Of a DNA stretch of 64,000 bases, positions 14,842 through 24,100 are shown one piece after another; position 1 is the first letter of the stretch, and each line of letters opens with the position of its first letter. The stretch lies in assembly GCA_017467905.1 (NCBI GenBank), contig JAFUKD010000028.1, positions 1-64,000 of the forward strand, in the 5' to 3' direction. This stretch comes from Phascolarctobacterium sp. (lineage in GTDB: Bacteria > Bacillota > Negativicutes > Acidaminococcales > Acidaminococcaceae). The notes beneath the pieces are model-generated. The model worked only from the letters and a program-made list of their open reading frames with translations, was not told the DNA's origin and did not search any database. Both the position numbers and the translations under genes were made by a program.

Positions 14842-16632
14842 TTATTTTTTAGCTTTGGTATCTACAACTTCTTTAAGAATAGCAGCGAATTCTTCAAAGT
14901 TCATTGCGCCCAAATCGCCTTCTGCACGATGACGCGGGGAAACAGTACCATTTTCCATATCGCGGTCGCCAACTACCAGCATGTAAGGGATTTTCTCCAT
15001 TTGACCTTCGCGAATCTTCTTGCCAATCTTTTCATTGCGAGCGTCAACAGTTACGCGATAGCCTTCCAGTTCCAGCTTTTCTGCCAAGCCCTTGCAGTAA
15101 TCTACAGCACGTTCAGTTACAGGCAGGAAGCGTACTTGTTCCGGAGCCATCCAGGTGGGCAGTGCGCCTGCATATTTTTCAATAAGCAGTGCCAAGGTGC
15201 GTTCATAGCAGCCCATGGAAGTACGGTGGATAATATAAGGCAGTACCTTGTCGTTGTTTTCGTCAATGTAGTACATACCAAATTTTTCAGCAAGAAGCAT
15301 ATCAATTTGGATGGTTACAATAGTATCCTCTTTGCCGAATACGTTTTTAATTTGGATGTCCAGCTTGGGACCATAGAAGGCAGCTTCATCAACGCCAACC
15401 TTGTATTCAATGCCAAGGTCGTCAAGAATTTCTTTCATTACGCCTTGAGCGTGTTCCCATTGTTCAGGAGTGCCTTCGTATTTATCAGTGTTAGCAGGAT
15501 CCCATTGAGAGAAACGGAAGGAGCAGTCCTCTTTCAAGCCCAAGGTTTCCAAGCAGTAATTGGCAAGCTCAAAGCAGCCACGGAATTCTTCTGCCAGTTG
15601 GTCAGGACGGATAATCAAGTGACCTTCGGAGATAGTGAATTGACGTACACGAATCAAGCCATGCATTTCGCCGGAGTCTTCGTTACGGAACAGGGTGGAA
15701 GTTTCGCCTAAGCGCATGGGCAGATCGCGGTAGGAGCGTTGACGGTTCAGGTAAACTTGGTATTGGAAGGGGCAGGTCATCGGACGCAGAGCAAAGCATT
15801 CCTTTTCTTCGTCGTGAGGGTCGCCCAATACGAACATACCATCCAGATAGTGATCCCAGTGACCGGAAATACGATACAGATCGCGTTTTGCCATCAACGG
15901 AGTTTTGGTCAGGTAGTAACCACGACGTTGTTCAGTATCTTCAATCCAACGTTGGAGCAGTTGGATAACACGCGCGCCTTTAGGAAGCATAATGGGCAAG
16001 CCTTGCCCAATGTAGTCAACAGTGGTGAAGTATTCCAGCTCACGCCCCAGCTTGTTGTGGTCACGCTTCAAAGCTTCTGCTTGTTGTTCTAGGTAAGCAT
16101 CCAGCTCTTCCTTTTTGGGGAACGCTACGCCATAAATACGTTGCAGCATTTTGCGTTTGCTGTCGCCACGCCAGTAAGCACCGGTCGCAGAGGTCAATTT
16201 AATTGCGTTGCCTTTAATTCTGCCAGTGGAATCAAGGTGGGGGCCAGCGCACAGGTCGGTGAAATCGCCTTGCTTGTAAAAGCTAATTACAGCATCTTCC
16301 GGTAGGTCGTTGATAAGCTCAACCTTGTAGGGTTCTTCCAGCTCTTCCATAAATTTAATTGCTTCTGCACGAGGAAGCTCAAAGCGTTCCAATTTAAGCT
16401 TTTCTTTGCAAATCTTGCGCATTTCCCCTTCCAGAGCAGCCAAATCTTCCGGAGTGAAGGGAGCCGGAGTATCAAAGTCATAGTAAAAACCATTGTCAAT
16501 ACTGGGACCGATAGCAAGTTTAACCTCCGGATGCAGGCGCTTCATTGCTTGCGCCAAAACATGGGAGCAGGTATGCCAGTAGGTTTTGCGATATTCTTCA
16601 TTTTCAAAGGTATACAATTTGTCTTCAGCCAT
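14842..16632 (-). CDS. thrS: Threonyl-tRNA synthetase lacking the TGS domain
   Basis: Charges tRNA-Thr. The protein begins directly with the editing domain (HTCSH at 20-24, matching the HxxxH motif; later DLCAGPHLDSTG), then the class II core with LRPMTCPFQYQVY, FRNEDSGEMHG (motif 2) and HRTSMGCYERTLALLIE (motif 3), and the anticodon domain ending near DTKAKK. At 596 residues it is about 45-60 shorter than the usual 640-residue enzyme because the N-terminal TGS domain is absent; the start is fixed by a binding site (GGAGG) just upstream and the T-box beyond. Expression is controlled by uncharged tRNA-Thr through that T-box. Confidence 0.97.
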   Translation of the reverse strand: MAEDKLYTFENEEYRKTYWHTCSHVLAQAMKRLHPEVKLAIGPSIDNGFYYDFDTPAPFTPEDLAALEGEMRKICKEKLKLERFELPRAEAIKFMEELEEPYKVELINDLPEDAVISFYKQGDFTDLCAGPHLDSTGRIKGNAIKLTSATGAYWRGDSKRKMLQRIYGVAFPKKEELDAYLEQQAEALKRDHNKLGRELEYFTTVDYIGQGLPIMLPKGARVIQLLQRWIEDTEQRRGYYLTKTPLMAKRDLYRISGHWDHYLDGMFVLGDPHDEEKECFALRPMTCPFQYQVYLNRQRSYRDLPMRLGETSTLFRNEDSGEMHGLIRVRQFTISEGHLIIRPDQLAEEFRGCFELANYCLETLGLKEDCSFRFSQWDPANTDKYEGTPEQWEHAQGVMKEILDDLGIEYKVGVDEAAFYGPKLDIQIKNVFGKEDTIVTIQIDMLLAEKFGMYYIDENNDKVLPYIIHRTSMGCYERTLALLIEKYAGALPTWMAPEQVRFLPVTERAVDYCKGLAEKLELEGYRVTVDARNEKIGKKIREGQMEKIPYMLVVGDRDMENGTVSPRHRAEGDLGAMNFEEFAAILKEVVDTKAKK

Positions 16633-16675
16633 TTTGAAAGCCTCCTATATAAATTTCGTAATCAACATTGTGAGG

Positions 16676-16928
16676 AAAATAAAAAACTCCTATCCCTCAC
16701 AAAAGGGACGGAGTTACCCGCGGTTCCACCCTCATTGACTTCCACAGAAGCCCACTCGGTACCGTTAACGCCGGCATACGGACTGGCATACTCGCCTAAG
16801 CTTTCCGCAGTCAGTTTGAAGGTGGTACGCACATCGTTTTACCCTACTGCTCTCAGCCTAGGCAGTATTTTCTGTAAGGATATGGCGATGGCTTGCCCTT
16901 CGCATTACTGATAATTATTTTTATTTAC
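16676..16928 (-). ncRNA. T-box riboswitch (threonine) upstream of thrS
   Basis: The T-box core GGGTGGAACCGCGGG (16717-16731) is followed by a terminator, AACTCC..TCCC/GGGA..GGAGTT (16685-16715), and a T run. The GTG-CGT-ACC-A segment aligns with GTG-AAG-ATC-A of the ileS T-box, identifying ACC (16824-16826 on the minus strand), a threonine codon, as specifier. Uncharged tRNA-Thr would stabilise the antiterminator. Confidence 0.93.
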
Positions 16929-16934
16929 TAGTTA

Positions 16935-16962
16935 ATTATAGCACACTTAGGTAGGTTGTCAA
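16935..16962 (-). promoter_or_regulatory. Promoter of the thrS T-box transcript
   Basis: TTGACA (16957-16962), 16-base spacer, extended -10 TGcTATAAT (core 16935-16940). Confidence 0.85.
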
Positions 16963-17029
16963 TATAAAAAAGGTATTCCAAGGCAAGTGATACTCTACAA
17001 TGACTTATATAAAAATATATCTACCACCT

Positions 17030-17070
17030 GCTTTAAAATAAAAATCCCACTCAAGCGAGCGGGATTTTTA
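17030..17070 (-). terminator. Terminator of ileS
   Basis: Stem AAATCCCaCTC/GAGcGGGATTT (17042-17067) flanked by A and T runs, so it could work in both directions. Confidence 0.85.
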
Positions 17071-17090
17071 TTTCATAATACTATAAAATT

Positions 17091-19880
17091 TTATTTTACT
17101 GCTGCGGCACAACGAGCGCAGAGAGTGGGATGTTCGTGATCCTTGCCTACTTCATCACTGTAAATCCAGCAGCGTTCGCATTTTTCGCCTTCTGCAGCTT
17201 GAACGCTCACCTTCAAATCTTCGCGACCGGTTGCAGAACCTTCTTCAACGCCTTCAACGATGGTTGCTTTGGAAACGATAAGCAGAGTTGCCAGTTCAGT
17301 TTCTACAGATTTAAGGATAGCCAGTGCATCGCCGGTAGCATGCAATACTACATTAGCATCCAAGGAGTGACCAATGGTTTTTTCACGGCGGGCAACTTCC
17401 AATACCTTGGTGATTTCGCTACGGATTTCAATAAAGTTATCCCATTTAGCTTCCAGTGCTTCGTCCAGATATTCTTCTTTAATCTTCGGCCAGGGCAGCA
17501 TTTGTACGGACAATGGAGCGTTGGCAGGTTTCTTCATGAATTGCCATACTTCTTCCATGGTGAAGCTCAATACAGGAGTGAGCATTACCATCAGGTCCAT
17601 AAGGATTTCGTACATAGCGGTTTGAGCGCTACGACGTTCTTTGCTATCTGCCTTGTAAGCATAAAGGCGATCTTTGAGAATATCCAAATAGTAGCTGGAC
17701 ATTTCAACGGTGCAGAAGTTATGGATTGCGTGGTACAGCACATGGAATTCGTAGTTTTCATACGCTTCGGTAACTTCTTTTTTCAGAAGCTGCAAGTGCA
17801 TTAAAGCCCAACGATCCAGTTCCAGCATTTCATTAAAGGGAACAGCATCTTTTTCATAATCAAAGTCGTTAGTATTGCTCAAGATGTAACGCATGGTGTT
17901 ACGAATCTTGCGGTAAACTTCGGAAAGCTGTTTAACAATTTTCGGGGAGATACGGATATCCGCCTTGTAGTCGGAAGAAGCAGTCCACAGGCGTACAATG
18001 TCTGCACCATATTGATTAATGATTTCCTGCGGAACCATTACGTTACCTACGGATTTAGACATCTTACGACCTTCGCCGTCTACTACATAACCGTGAGTCA
18101 ATACGGATTTGTAGGGAGCTTTGCCGGTAACAGCAACAGCAGTCAACAGGGAAGATTGGAACCAACCACGATGTTGGTCGCTGCCTTCCAGGTACATATC
18201 TGCAACCTGACCCAATTCGGGGCGTTGCATAACAACGGATTGGTGAGTGGAACCGCTATCGAACCAAACGTCCATGATGTCGGTTTCTTTATGGAAATGA
18301 TTGTGACCGCATTTGGGGCAAACAGTTCCAGCAGGCAATAGCTCTTCTGCAGGATGTGCCCACCAAGCATCACAACCTTCTTTAGCAAAAATGTTTGCTA
18401 CGGAGTCAATGGTTGCATCGTTGATTAAATGCTCACCACATTCATCGCAGTAGAATACAGGAATGGGTACGCCCCAAGTACGTTGACGGCTGATGCACCA
18501 GTCGTGACGTTCTGCAACCATGTTGTGAATACGTTGTTGACCCCAAGCAGGAATCCATTTTACGTCTTCGTCAATTGCTTTGAGGGCAGCATCGCGGAAG
18601 CCATCAACGGAAGCAAACCATTGGGGAGTTGCACGATAAATGATGGGGTTCTTACAACGCCAGCAGTGTGCGTATTGGTGCTTGATATTTTCTTTGCCAA
18701 GGAGCATGTTCAGCTCGGACAAATATTTCAGAATGGGGATATTGGCATCGAATACAAACATACCTGCGAAACGGTCGCCTGCTTCTGCAGTCAGCTTGCC
18801 TTGTTCATCAACAGGGCAAAGAATGGGCAGTTTATATTTCAAGCCGGTTTCAAAGTCAACGTCACCATGACCAGGAGCAGTATGTACGCAACCGGTACCT
18901 GCTTCGGTAGTAACGTAATCAGCCATTACAACTAAGGATTCACGGTCAAGCTCAGGCATGGGATGCTTGCATTTTGCAAATTCCATTTCCTTACCCATAA
19001 CAGTGCCAAGGATATTGCTCAAATCTTTTTTGCAAACAGCGCCAACCTGTGCCAGCATATCCTTCGCCATGAATACTACTTCACCTTCACATTCAACCCA
19101 AGCATATTCCAAATTGGGGTTCAATGCTACTGCTACGTTAGCAGGCATGGTCCAAGGAGTGGTTGTCCAAATTACCATATAAGCATTTTTGCCTTTTGCA
19201 TCTTCGGGCATTTTGCCGAGGTCATCAATGATGGGCATTTTTACATAGATAGTAGGAGTTTTTTGCTCGCCGTATTCGATTTCAGCTTCAGCCAAAGCAG
19301 TTTCGCAATGAGGGCACCAGTAAACGCTCTTCTTGCCTTTGTAGATGTAACCTTTTTTAGCCATTTCGCCAAACACACGGATTTGTTCTGCTTCAATGTG
19401 GGGGAACAGGGTTACATAGGGATGCTCCCAATCGCCCAGCACGCCCAAGCGTTTGAAGTCTTCGCGTTGCAGGTCAATGAAGCGCAGCGCATAATCGTGG
19501 CATTGGTGACGCAGGGTAAGGTCACCAATTTCCTTGCGGTTCAAGCCCAATTCTTTAATAGCTGCGTGTTCAATAGGCATACCGTGGGTATCCCAACCGG
19601 GAACATAGGGAGTATCAAAGCCTTGAGCATATTTATATTTAATGATGATATCCTTCAGGATTTTATTCAGAGCATGACCCATGTGAATTTTACCGTTTGC
19701 ATACGGAGGGCCATCATGCAGAATAAACTTTTCATTGCCTTCGTGCAATGCTTGTTTTTTCCAATAAATATCGTTTTCTTGCCAGAAGTTCTGGAACTCA
19801 GGCTCACGCTGCGGCAGGTTCGCACGCATGGGGAATTCAGTTTCCGGCAAGTTAAGAGTTTTGCTATAATCCATTGCCAT
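17091..19880 (-). CDS. ileS: Isoleucyl-tRNA synthetase
   Basis: 929-residue class I synthetase that charges and proofreads tRNA-Ile. Seen in order: the HIGH motif as KIHMGHALNKIL (about residue 68), CP1 editing domain with WTTTPWTMPANVAVA and DYVTTEAGTGCVHTAPGHG, WCISRQRTWGVPIP, the KMSKS loop (GRKMSKSVGN, about 600), and a C-terminal zinc finger CERCW...CARC. Bacterial type 1 (mupirocin-sensitive type by architecture). GGAGG precedes the first of two close ATG codons. It is transcribed from its own promoter through an isoleucine T-box. Confidence 0.99.
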   Translation of the reverse strand: MAMDYSKTLNLPETEFPMRANLPQREPEFQNFWQENDIYWKKQALHEGNEKFILHDGPPYANGKIHMGHALNKILKDIIIKYKYAQGFDTPYVPGWDTHGMPIEHAAIKELGLNRKEIGDLTLRHQCHDYALRFIDLQREDFKRLGVLGDWEHPYVTLFPHIEAEQIRVFGEMAKKGYIYKGKKSVYWCPHCETALAEAEIEYGEQKTPTIYVKMPIIDDLGKMPEDAKGKNAYMVIWTTTPWTMPANVAVALNPNLEYAWVECEGEVVFMAKDMLAQVGAVCKKDLSNILGTVMGKEMEFAKCKHPMPELDRESLVVMADYVTTEAGTGCVHTAPGHGDVDFETGLKYKLPILCPVDEQGKLTAEAGDRFAGMFVFDANIPILKYLSELNMLLGKENIKHQYAHCWRCKNPIIYRATPQWFASVDGFRDAALKAIDEDVKWIPAWGQQRIHNMVAERHDWCISRQRTWGVPIPVFYCDECGEHLINDATIDSVANIFAKEGCDAWWAHPAEELLPAGTVCPKCGHNHFHKETDIMDVWFDSGSTHQSVVMQRPELGQVADMYLEGSDQHRGWFQSSLLTAVAVTGKAPYKSVLTHGYVVDGEGRKMSKSVGNVMVPQEIINQYGADIVRLWTASSDYKADIRISPKIVKQLSEVYRKIRNTMRYILSNTNDFDYEKDAVPFNEMLELDRWALMHLQLLKKEVTEAYENYEFHVLYHAIHNFCTVEMSSYYLDILKDRLYAYKADSKERRSAQTAMYEILMDLMVMLTPVLSFTMEEVWQFMKKPANAPLSVQMLPWPKIKEEYLDEALEAKWDNFIEIRSEITKVLEVARREKTIGHSLDANVVLHATGDALAILKSVETELATLLIVSKATIVEGVEEGSATGREDLKVSVQAAEGEKCERCWIYSDEVGKDHEHPTLCARCAAAVK

Positions 19881-20029
19881 TTGTTTATCTTACCTCCATT
19901 TTATAATTAACATAGTGACCATAGACTGCTTAGAAAGTATTAGCCACAAGCAAGAGCTACGCAGGCGTATCGTTAATACTCCTAAAAGCTCTGACAAGGA
20001 AGCTGATACCTGCTAACTTGTCTAAAAGA

Positions 20030-20309
20030 AAATAAAAAACTTCGTTCCCTACATTATATATAGGGACGAAGCTAATTTAACAAATTCAAGTACTCCGTGG
20101 TACCACCCTAATGACAGAAGCCAAACATCCTCCTGCCACTCGAAACGCTGTATCGGGCGCTACCCGTACTCATCTACTTCATTCGACAAGTCCACTCCGA
20201 AGTGATCTTCACCAGTTTAGACATCGTTTGGGCTTGCACCATCCCCAAATCGCTTTGCTTGTCGCCACAGGCTACTGTCTTCATCATAGCGTTAGCCAAT
20301 ATTAAAACA
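20030..20309 (-). ncRNA. T-box riboswitch (isoleucine) upstream of ileS
   Basis: T-box core AGGGTGGTACCACGGAGT (20092-20109) and terminator CTTCGTtCCC/GGGaCGAAG (20040-20071) with a T run after it. The specifier loop reads GTGAAG-ATC-A; ATC (20204-20206, minus strand) is an isoleucine codon. Confidence 0.95.
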
Positions 20310-20314
20310 ACATA

Positions 20315-20344
20315 ATTATAACGCAGTCAATATTGTAAAGTCAA
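20315..20344 (-). promoter_or_regulatory. Promoter of the ileS T-box transcript
   Basis: TTGACT (20339-20344), 18-base spacer, TATAAT (20315-20320), starting 12 bases after the upstream phosphatase gene ends. Confidence 0.75.
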
Positions 20345-20355
20345 TATTAAACTGC

Positions 20356-21027
20356 TCAACGTTTTTCGTATTTAAAATCAAAAATTCCGTAGCCCCTACC
20401 CTCGTTTAAATGGGAAGTGTCGTTCAGACGGAAGATGGCGTGTTCGTGCCACTTGTTCCTCCCCAAAACAGATACGCTGGCAGGCAACACATCTACGGAC
20501 ATATTAAGGCTTACCACCTGCTGCATATCCATTCCCAGCCAATGGAAGATGATGTTTTGCACTGTCCCCTTATGCGCCACGATAATTAAATTTTCCCGGT
20601 CCAAATCAGCACGCTCCACAAGACCATGCACATTGCGCTCGTAAAATTCAATGCGGGTTTCGCCGCCGGGATAATTGCGGTGATTAAGCTCCTGCTCCGT
20701 TGCAGGGCGGCAGTAAATTTTCTTAGCTGCCTCTTCCGTCAGGCCTGCTGCTTCCCCATTATTCTTCTCACGCAAAAAGGTGTACTTTTCAATTTTATCT
20801 GCACAGCCTAAAGCCCTGCCAATAATCTCTGCCGATTCCACTGCACGCTTTAAATCGCTGGTCAAAATACGTAGCTTAGCATTCTTGCCTGCAAAATCTG
20901 CTGCCAGCTTTTTAGCAGCCATTTCAATTTGCCAACGCCCCTTTTCCGTTAAATCAGAATCAGTCCAACCGCCGGTAAGCTTTTGCGTATGATGGGTTGC
21001 TTCGCCGTGACGTACTAAAATAATCAT
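20356..21027 (-). CDS. Histidine phosphatase family protein
   Basis: Phosphoglycerate-mutase-like fold. LVRHGEATHH at the N-terminus holds the phosphorylated His; LTSDLKRAVESAEI is the conserved Arg segment; VAHKGTVQNIIF carries the second catalytic His. At 223 residues it may be a cofactor-dependent mutase paralogue, an alpha-ribazole phosphatase or a broad phosphatase; the sequence does not decide. Last gene of the division cluster (12 bases after divIVA). Confidence 0.88.
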   Translation of the reverse strand: MIILVRHGEATHHTQKLTGGWTDSDLTEKGRWQIEMAAKKLAADFAGKNAKLRILTSDLKRAVESAEIIGRALGCADKIEKYTFLREKNNGEAAGLTEEAAKKIYCRPATEQELNHRNYPGGETRIEFYERNVHGLVERADLDRENLIIVAHKGTVQNIIFHWLGMDMQQVVSLNMSVDVLPASVSVLGRNKWHEHAIFRLNDTSHLNEGRGYGIFDFKYEKR

Positions 21028-21039
21028 CCTGTCCCTCCG

Positions 21040-21825
21040 TTATTCGCCGGTGTGGTCCTCAAAATTTTCCAGCAGCTCCAATTGAGTTTTCAAAAGGTGC
21101 ATCATATGATTGCGGTGTACCATCGCCTTTTTAACCTGATTGTTATAAGCGTTCTCTGCCAAGGAAGCTCTGGATTCCGCATCAAAAATAATTTTGCGGC
21201 AGCGTTCTTCTGCATCGCCAACAATCTTACGGTAATTAACATTAGCCTCCATCATCATCTTGTTGGCTTCGGTGCGGGCAGTTTCCAAGGTTTTAGCTGC
21301 TTCCGCTTCTGCAGTGTTAGTGCGGCGCTTGCAGGTATCTTCTGTAGTAACCTTTAATTTTGCCACTTCCATCTCTGCAGTGTTACGCATTTTTTCTACG
21401 AAGTTTTTAGTTTCTTCCTTTAATTTATTGCACTCTGCCTCTGTAGCATTAAGCATGTTTTCAGTTTTAGCCTTGGCTTGGCTGTACAAATCCTCTGCCT
21501 TCGCCATGGCATCTGCCAAAAGCTGGTCGCATTTTACCTGGGTTTCTTGCTCCAAGAGTGCTGCCTTCTTTTCGCTGTTAGCCTTCACCTCGTCGGCAGT
21601 TTCCTGCGCCACTGCCAAGGTGCTTTGCATAGTGGCTTCCATCTGCTGGTAATATTCCAGCTTGGAGCTTACTCGCTCAATGGTTTCTTTAAGCTCCATA
21701 TTATCGGTAAACAGATACTCGTACTCCTTACGCAGCTCTGCCAAATATTTATCTACCTCTTCTACCTCGTAGCCACGAAAGCCCTTGGTAAAAGTTTTAT
21801 TCTTAATATCCTGCGGTGTTAACAT
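21040..21825 (-). CDS. divIVA: DivIVA cell-division/polarity protein
   Basis: Starts LTPQDIKNKTFTKGFRGYEV, the DivIVA membrane-curvature-sensing N-terminus, followed by about 200 residues of coiled coil rich in Ala, Glu and Lys. I start at ATG 21825: the binding site AGGGGA is seven bases before it, while an ATG two codons earlier touches that site. DivIVA marks curved membrane at septa and poles and recruits division or wall proteins. 261 residues is longer than B. subtilis DivIVA because of an extended coiled coil. Follows ylmH as in most Firmicutes. Confidence 0.95.
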   Translation of the reverse strand: MLTPQDIKNKTFTKGFRGYEVEEVDKYLAELRKEYEYLFTDNMELKETIERVSSKLEYYQQMEATMQSTLAVAQETADEVKANSEKKAALLEQETQVKCDQLLADAMAKAEDLYSQAKAKTENMLNATEAECNKLKEETKNFVEKMRNTAEMEVAKLKVTTEDTCKRRTNTAEAEAAKTLETARTEANKMMMEANVNYRKIVGDAEERCRKIIFDAESRASLAENAYNNQVKKAMVHRNHMMHLLKTQLELLENFEDHTGE

Positions 21826-21840
21826 TGCCATTCCCCTATC

Positions 21841-22626
21841 TTAAATAAATCGTTTCAAAGTAACACTAATGCGTCCCTTTTTGGTGGTGCCGCGAATTTC
21901 TGCCACTTCCACCCTGCCACGTCCACGAAAGGAAATAACATCTCCCTCGTTCACAGCTTGGGCAGCCTTCTTGGCTTCCTTCCAGTTCAGCTTTACGTTC
22001 AGGCTTTTAATCTCATCAGACATTCTGCTACGGGAAACGCCATAACCTGCAGCAGCTACCGCATCCAAGCGCAGATCTGCTACGGTAGCGTTAATAACCT
22101 TTACCTTTTCTTCCTTCTGCAGCAAATCCTCAGCAGTAATTTCGGTTAAGGTAACAGGGGCAGAACCTATCTGGGTTAAGTTGCTGTTCAGGTAATTGGC
22201 AAGGGTCTTTTCCACTACAAACTGCGCACCTTCCGGAACAAAAACAATGTCACCCAAAGCCTCGCGCTTGCAGCCCGTACCCATGAACGCACCTAAAATA
22301 TCCCGATGAGATAAATCATAATAACGCTTATCCCAACCTGCCAGAAAGCAGGTAATGCCATAATCGGGCGTGCCGTAAAAATCTTCGGCAATAAAGGCAA
22401 CCTTAACACGCTCTGCATTTTTGAAGCCACCATAGCTTTCCAGCTTGATGTTTTCAAAATTGGCAACGATAATTTCTGCCACATTGTAGGCGTGTGGGTC
22501 AAGGAACTCGCTCACCCTGTACTTACGGCTTTTGTTAGCACCTTCTGCCAAATCCAGCAGCTTCGCCGCCAGCTGTTCATCACCGCCAGCTCTAAAATAT
22601 CTTAAAATCTTTTCTCTATCTGCCAT
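21841..22626 (-). CDS. ylmH: S4-domain RNA-binding protein YlmH
   Basis: 261 residues. The C-terminal S4 domain (SRSRMSDEIKSLNVKLNWKE onwards, with EGDVISFRGRGRVEV) binds RNA; the N-terminal part resembles the YlmH head with FIAEDFYGTPDYGITCFLAG. Located between proC and divIVA as in the conserved ylm cluster. Family work links YlmH to rescue of stalled 50S-peptidyl-tRNA complexes; I infer the same role. Confidence 0.92.
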   Translation of the reverse strand: MADREKILRYFRAGGDEQLAAKLLDLAEGANKSRKYRVSEFLDPHAYNVAEIIVANFENIKLESYGGFKNAERVKVAFIAEDFYGTPDYGITCFLAGWDKRYYDLSHRDILGAFMGTGCKREALGDIVFVPEGAQFVVEKTLANYLNSNLTQIGSAPVTLTEITAEDLLQKEEKVKVINATVADLRLDAVAAAGYGVSRSRMSDEIKSLNVKLNWKEAKKAAQAVNEGDVISFRGRGRVEVAEIRGTTKKGRISVTLKRFI

Positions 22627-22629
22627 AAA

Positions 22630-23451
22630 TTATTTCCCTTGTAATTCTTCGCTACGCTTTAACACCGCCTGCACTGCATCGTAAAAAGCGCCACGCACCC
22701 CATGGTTTTCCAAGGCGTGAATTCCGGCAATGGTAGTGCCGCCGGGGCTGGTTACCTGGTCACGCAGCACTGCAGGGTGCAAGCCTGTTTCAATGCACAT
22801 CTTCCCGCTTCCCGCCAAGGTTTGCGCTGCCAGCTTAATCGCCAAAGCGCGAGGCAAGCCTGCGCGCACTCCGGCATCTGCCAAAGCATCAATAATTACG
22901 AAGGCATATCCCGGACCGCAGCCGCTAACAGCAGTAATAGCTTCCAAGGCACTTTCTGCCACAACCTCTACCTCACCGCAGCAGCCGAAGATAGCCTTAG
23001 CAATCTCCAGCATTTCATCCGTAACCTTTTCGTCACGACAGATGGCAGTCATGCCTGCCCCTACTGCCAGCGGAGTGTTGGGCATGGTGCGTACCACCGG
23101 GAACCCTGGAGCATAGCCGTGGAGCATTTCCAAAGTAACGCTACCCATAATGGAAAGCACCCAAGCACTATTCTTAAACTCTGCCACTAAATCCTTGGTT
23201 AAGGCTACGGGAGCAACCTGGGGCTTCACTGCGAAAATTATTACGTCAGCCTCACGCACTGCTTCCTTATTATCAGTGCTTGCGTTTACGCCATAAGCTT
23301 CCTTTAAATAAGCACAGCGTTCAGGGGAATGTTCCCCAACAGCAATAACACTGCCAGCAACCAGGCCACTGCCGGTAATACCTTTAATGATGGCTTCCGC
23401 CATGGCACCGCCACCTATAAAAGCAATTTTATGTACATTTATTTTTTCCAC
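22630..23451 (-). CDS. proC: Pyrroline-5-carboxylate reductase
   Basis: Last step of proline synthesis, NAD(P)H-dependent. FIGGGAMAEAIIKG is the N-terminal Rossmann motif; VVRTMPNTPLAVGAGMTA and SGCGPGYAFVIIDALADAGVRAG are family hallmarks; the C-terminus has VTSPGGTTIAGIHALE. Length 273 is standard. It overlaps the end of sepF by 13 bases, so here a metabolic gene takes the place where ylmG usually stands in the division cluster. Confidence 0.98.
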   Translation of the reverse strand: MEKINVHKIAFIGGGAMAEAIIKGITGSGLVAGSVIAVGEHSPERCAYLKEAYGVNASTDNKEAVREADVIIFAVKPQVAPVALTKDLVAEFKNSAWVLSIMGSVTLEMLHGYAPGFPVVRTMPNTPLAVGAGMTAICRDEKVTDEMLEIAKAIFGCCGEVEVVAESALEAITAVSGCGPGYAFVIIDALADAGVRAGLPRALAIKLAAQTLAGSGKMCIETGLHPAVLRDQVTSPGGTTIAGIHALENHGVRGAFYDAVQAVLKRSEELQGK

Positions 23452-24083
23452 GGTTGTTCACCCTTTTCATTGTAAATGCTAATTCCTGCATCAATATCTA
23501 CGTTTCTGGGCGCGCATACCAAAATGCTACGGCCAATCTTCTTCATACTGCCACCCAAAGCATAAATAGTACCGCTAACAAAATCAGTCATACGCTTGGT
23601 CACAATATTATCGGTGTTTTCAAAATTAACTACTACGGGCTGGTTGCCACGCAGGTAATCTGCAATCTTCTGGGAATCATCAAAATTAGTAGGCTCAATC
23701 ACCACTACACGCACCTGCTTATCAGCAAGGGGCATGGCAATAGTCTTGCTGCCAGCAGCTTCCACAGGTTTTTCTGCGCTCTTACGTCTAAAAATGCCAC
23801 CACTTTTTTGCGGAGCGGGTTCTGCCTTCGGTTCAGGCTTCACCTGTGCGGAAGCAGGAGCTTCCGGCAAAGTCTCCACCTCTGTAGCTTCTTCCTTCTT
23901 ACTGCGGAAGAGACCTTCCTTCTTTTCAAAAAGCTTTCTTCTGGGAGCAGGCTCAAACTTAGGCTCATGCTTTTCAACCTTTTCTTCTTTGATAGGCTTC
24001 TTCTCTACCAGCTCTTCTTCTAAAATGTCTTCGCTATCATCGTACAAACCCAAAGCATCTACAATGCGCTCTATCAATTTCAT
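23439..24083 (-). CDS. sepF: Cell-division protein SepF
   Basis: N-terminal amphipathic membrane-anchor helix (MKLIERIVDALGLYDDSEDI), a long charged and Pro/Ala-rich linker to about residue 115, and the SepF core: VRVVVIEPTNFDDSQKIADY, GNQPVVVNFENTD, and RMTDFVSGTIYALGG. SepF tethers FtsZ to the membrane and shapes the septum. 214 residues; the linker is longer than the roughly 150-residue B. subtilis form. Sits between yggS and proC. Confidence 0.95.
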   Translation of the reverse strand: MKLIERIVDALGLYDDSEDILEEELVEKKPIKEEKVEKHEPKFEPAPRRKLFEKKEGLFRSKKEEATEVETLPEAPASAQVKPEPKAEPAPQKSGGIFRRKSAEKPVEAAGSKTIAMPLADKQVRVVVIEPTNFDDSQKIADYLRGNQPVVVNFENTDNIVTKRMTDFVSGTIYALGGSMKKIGRSILVCAPRNVDIDAGISIYNEKGEQPWKK

Positions 24084-24100
24084 ATTCTTACCACCACTTC

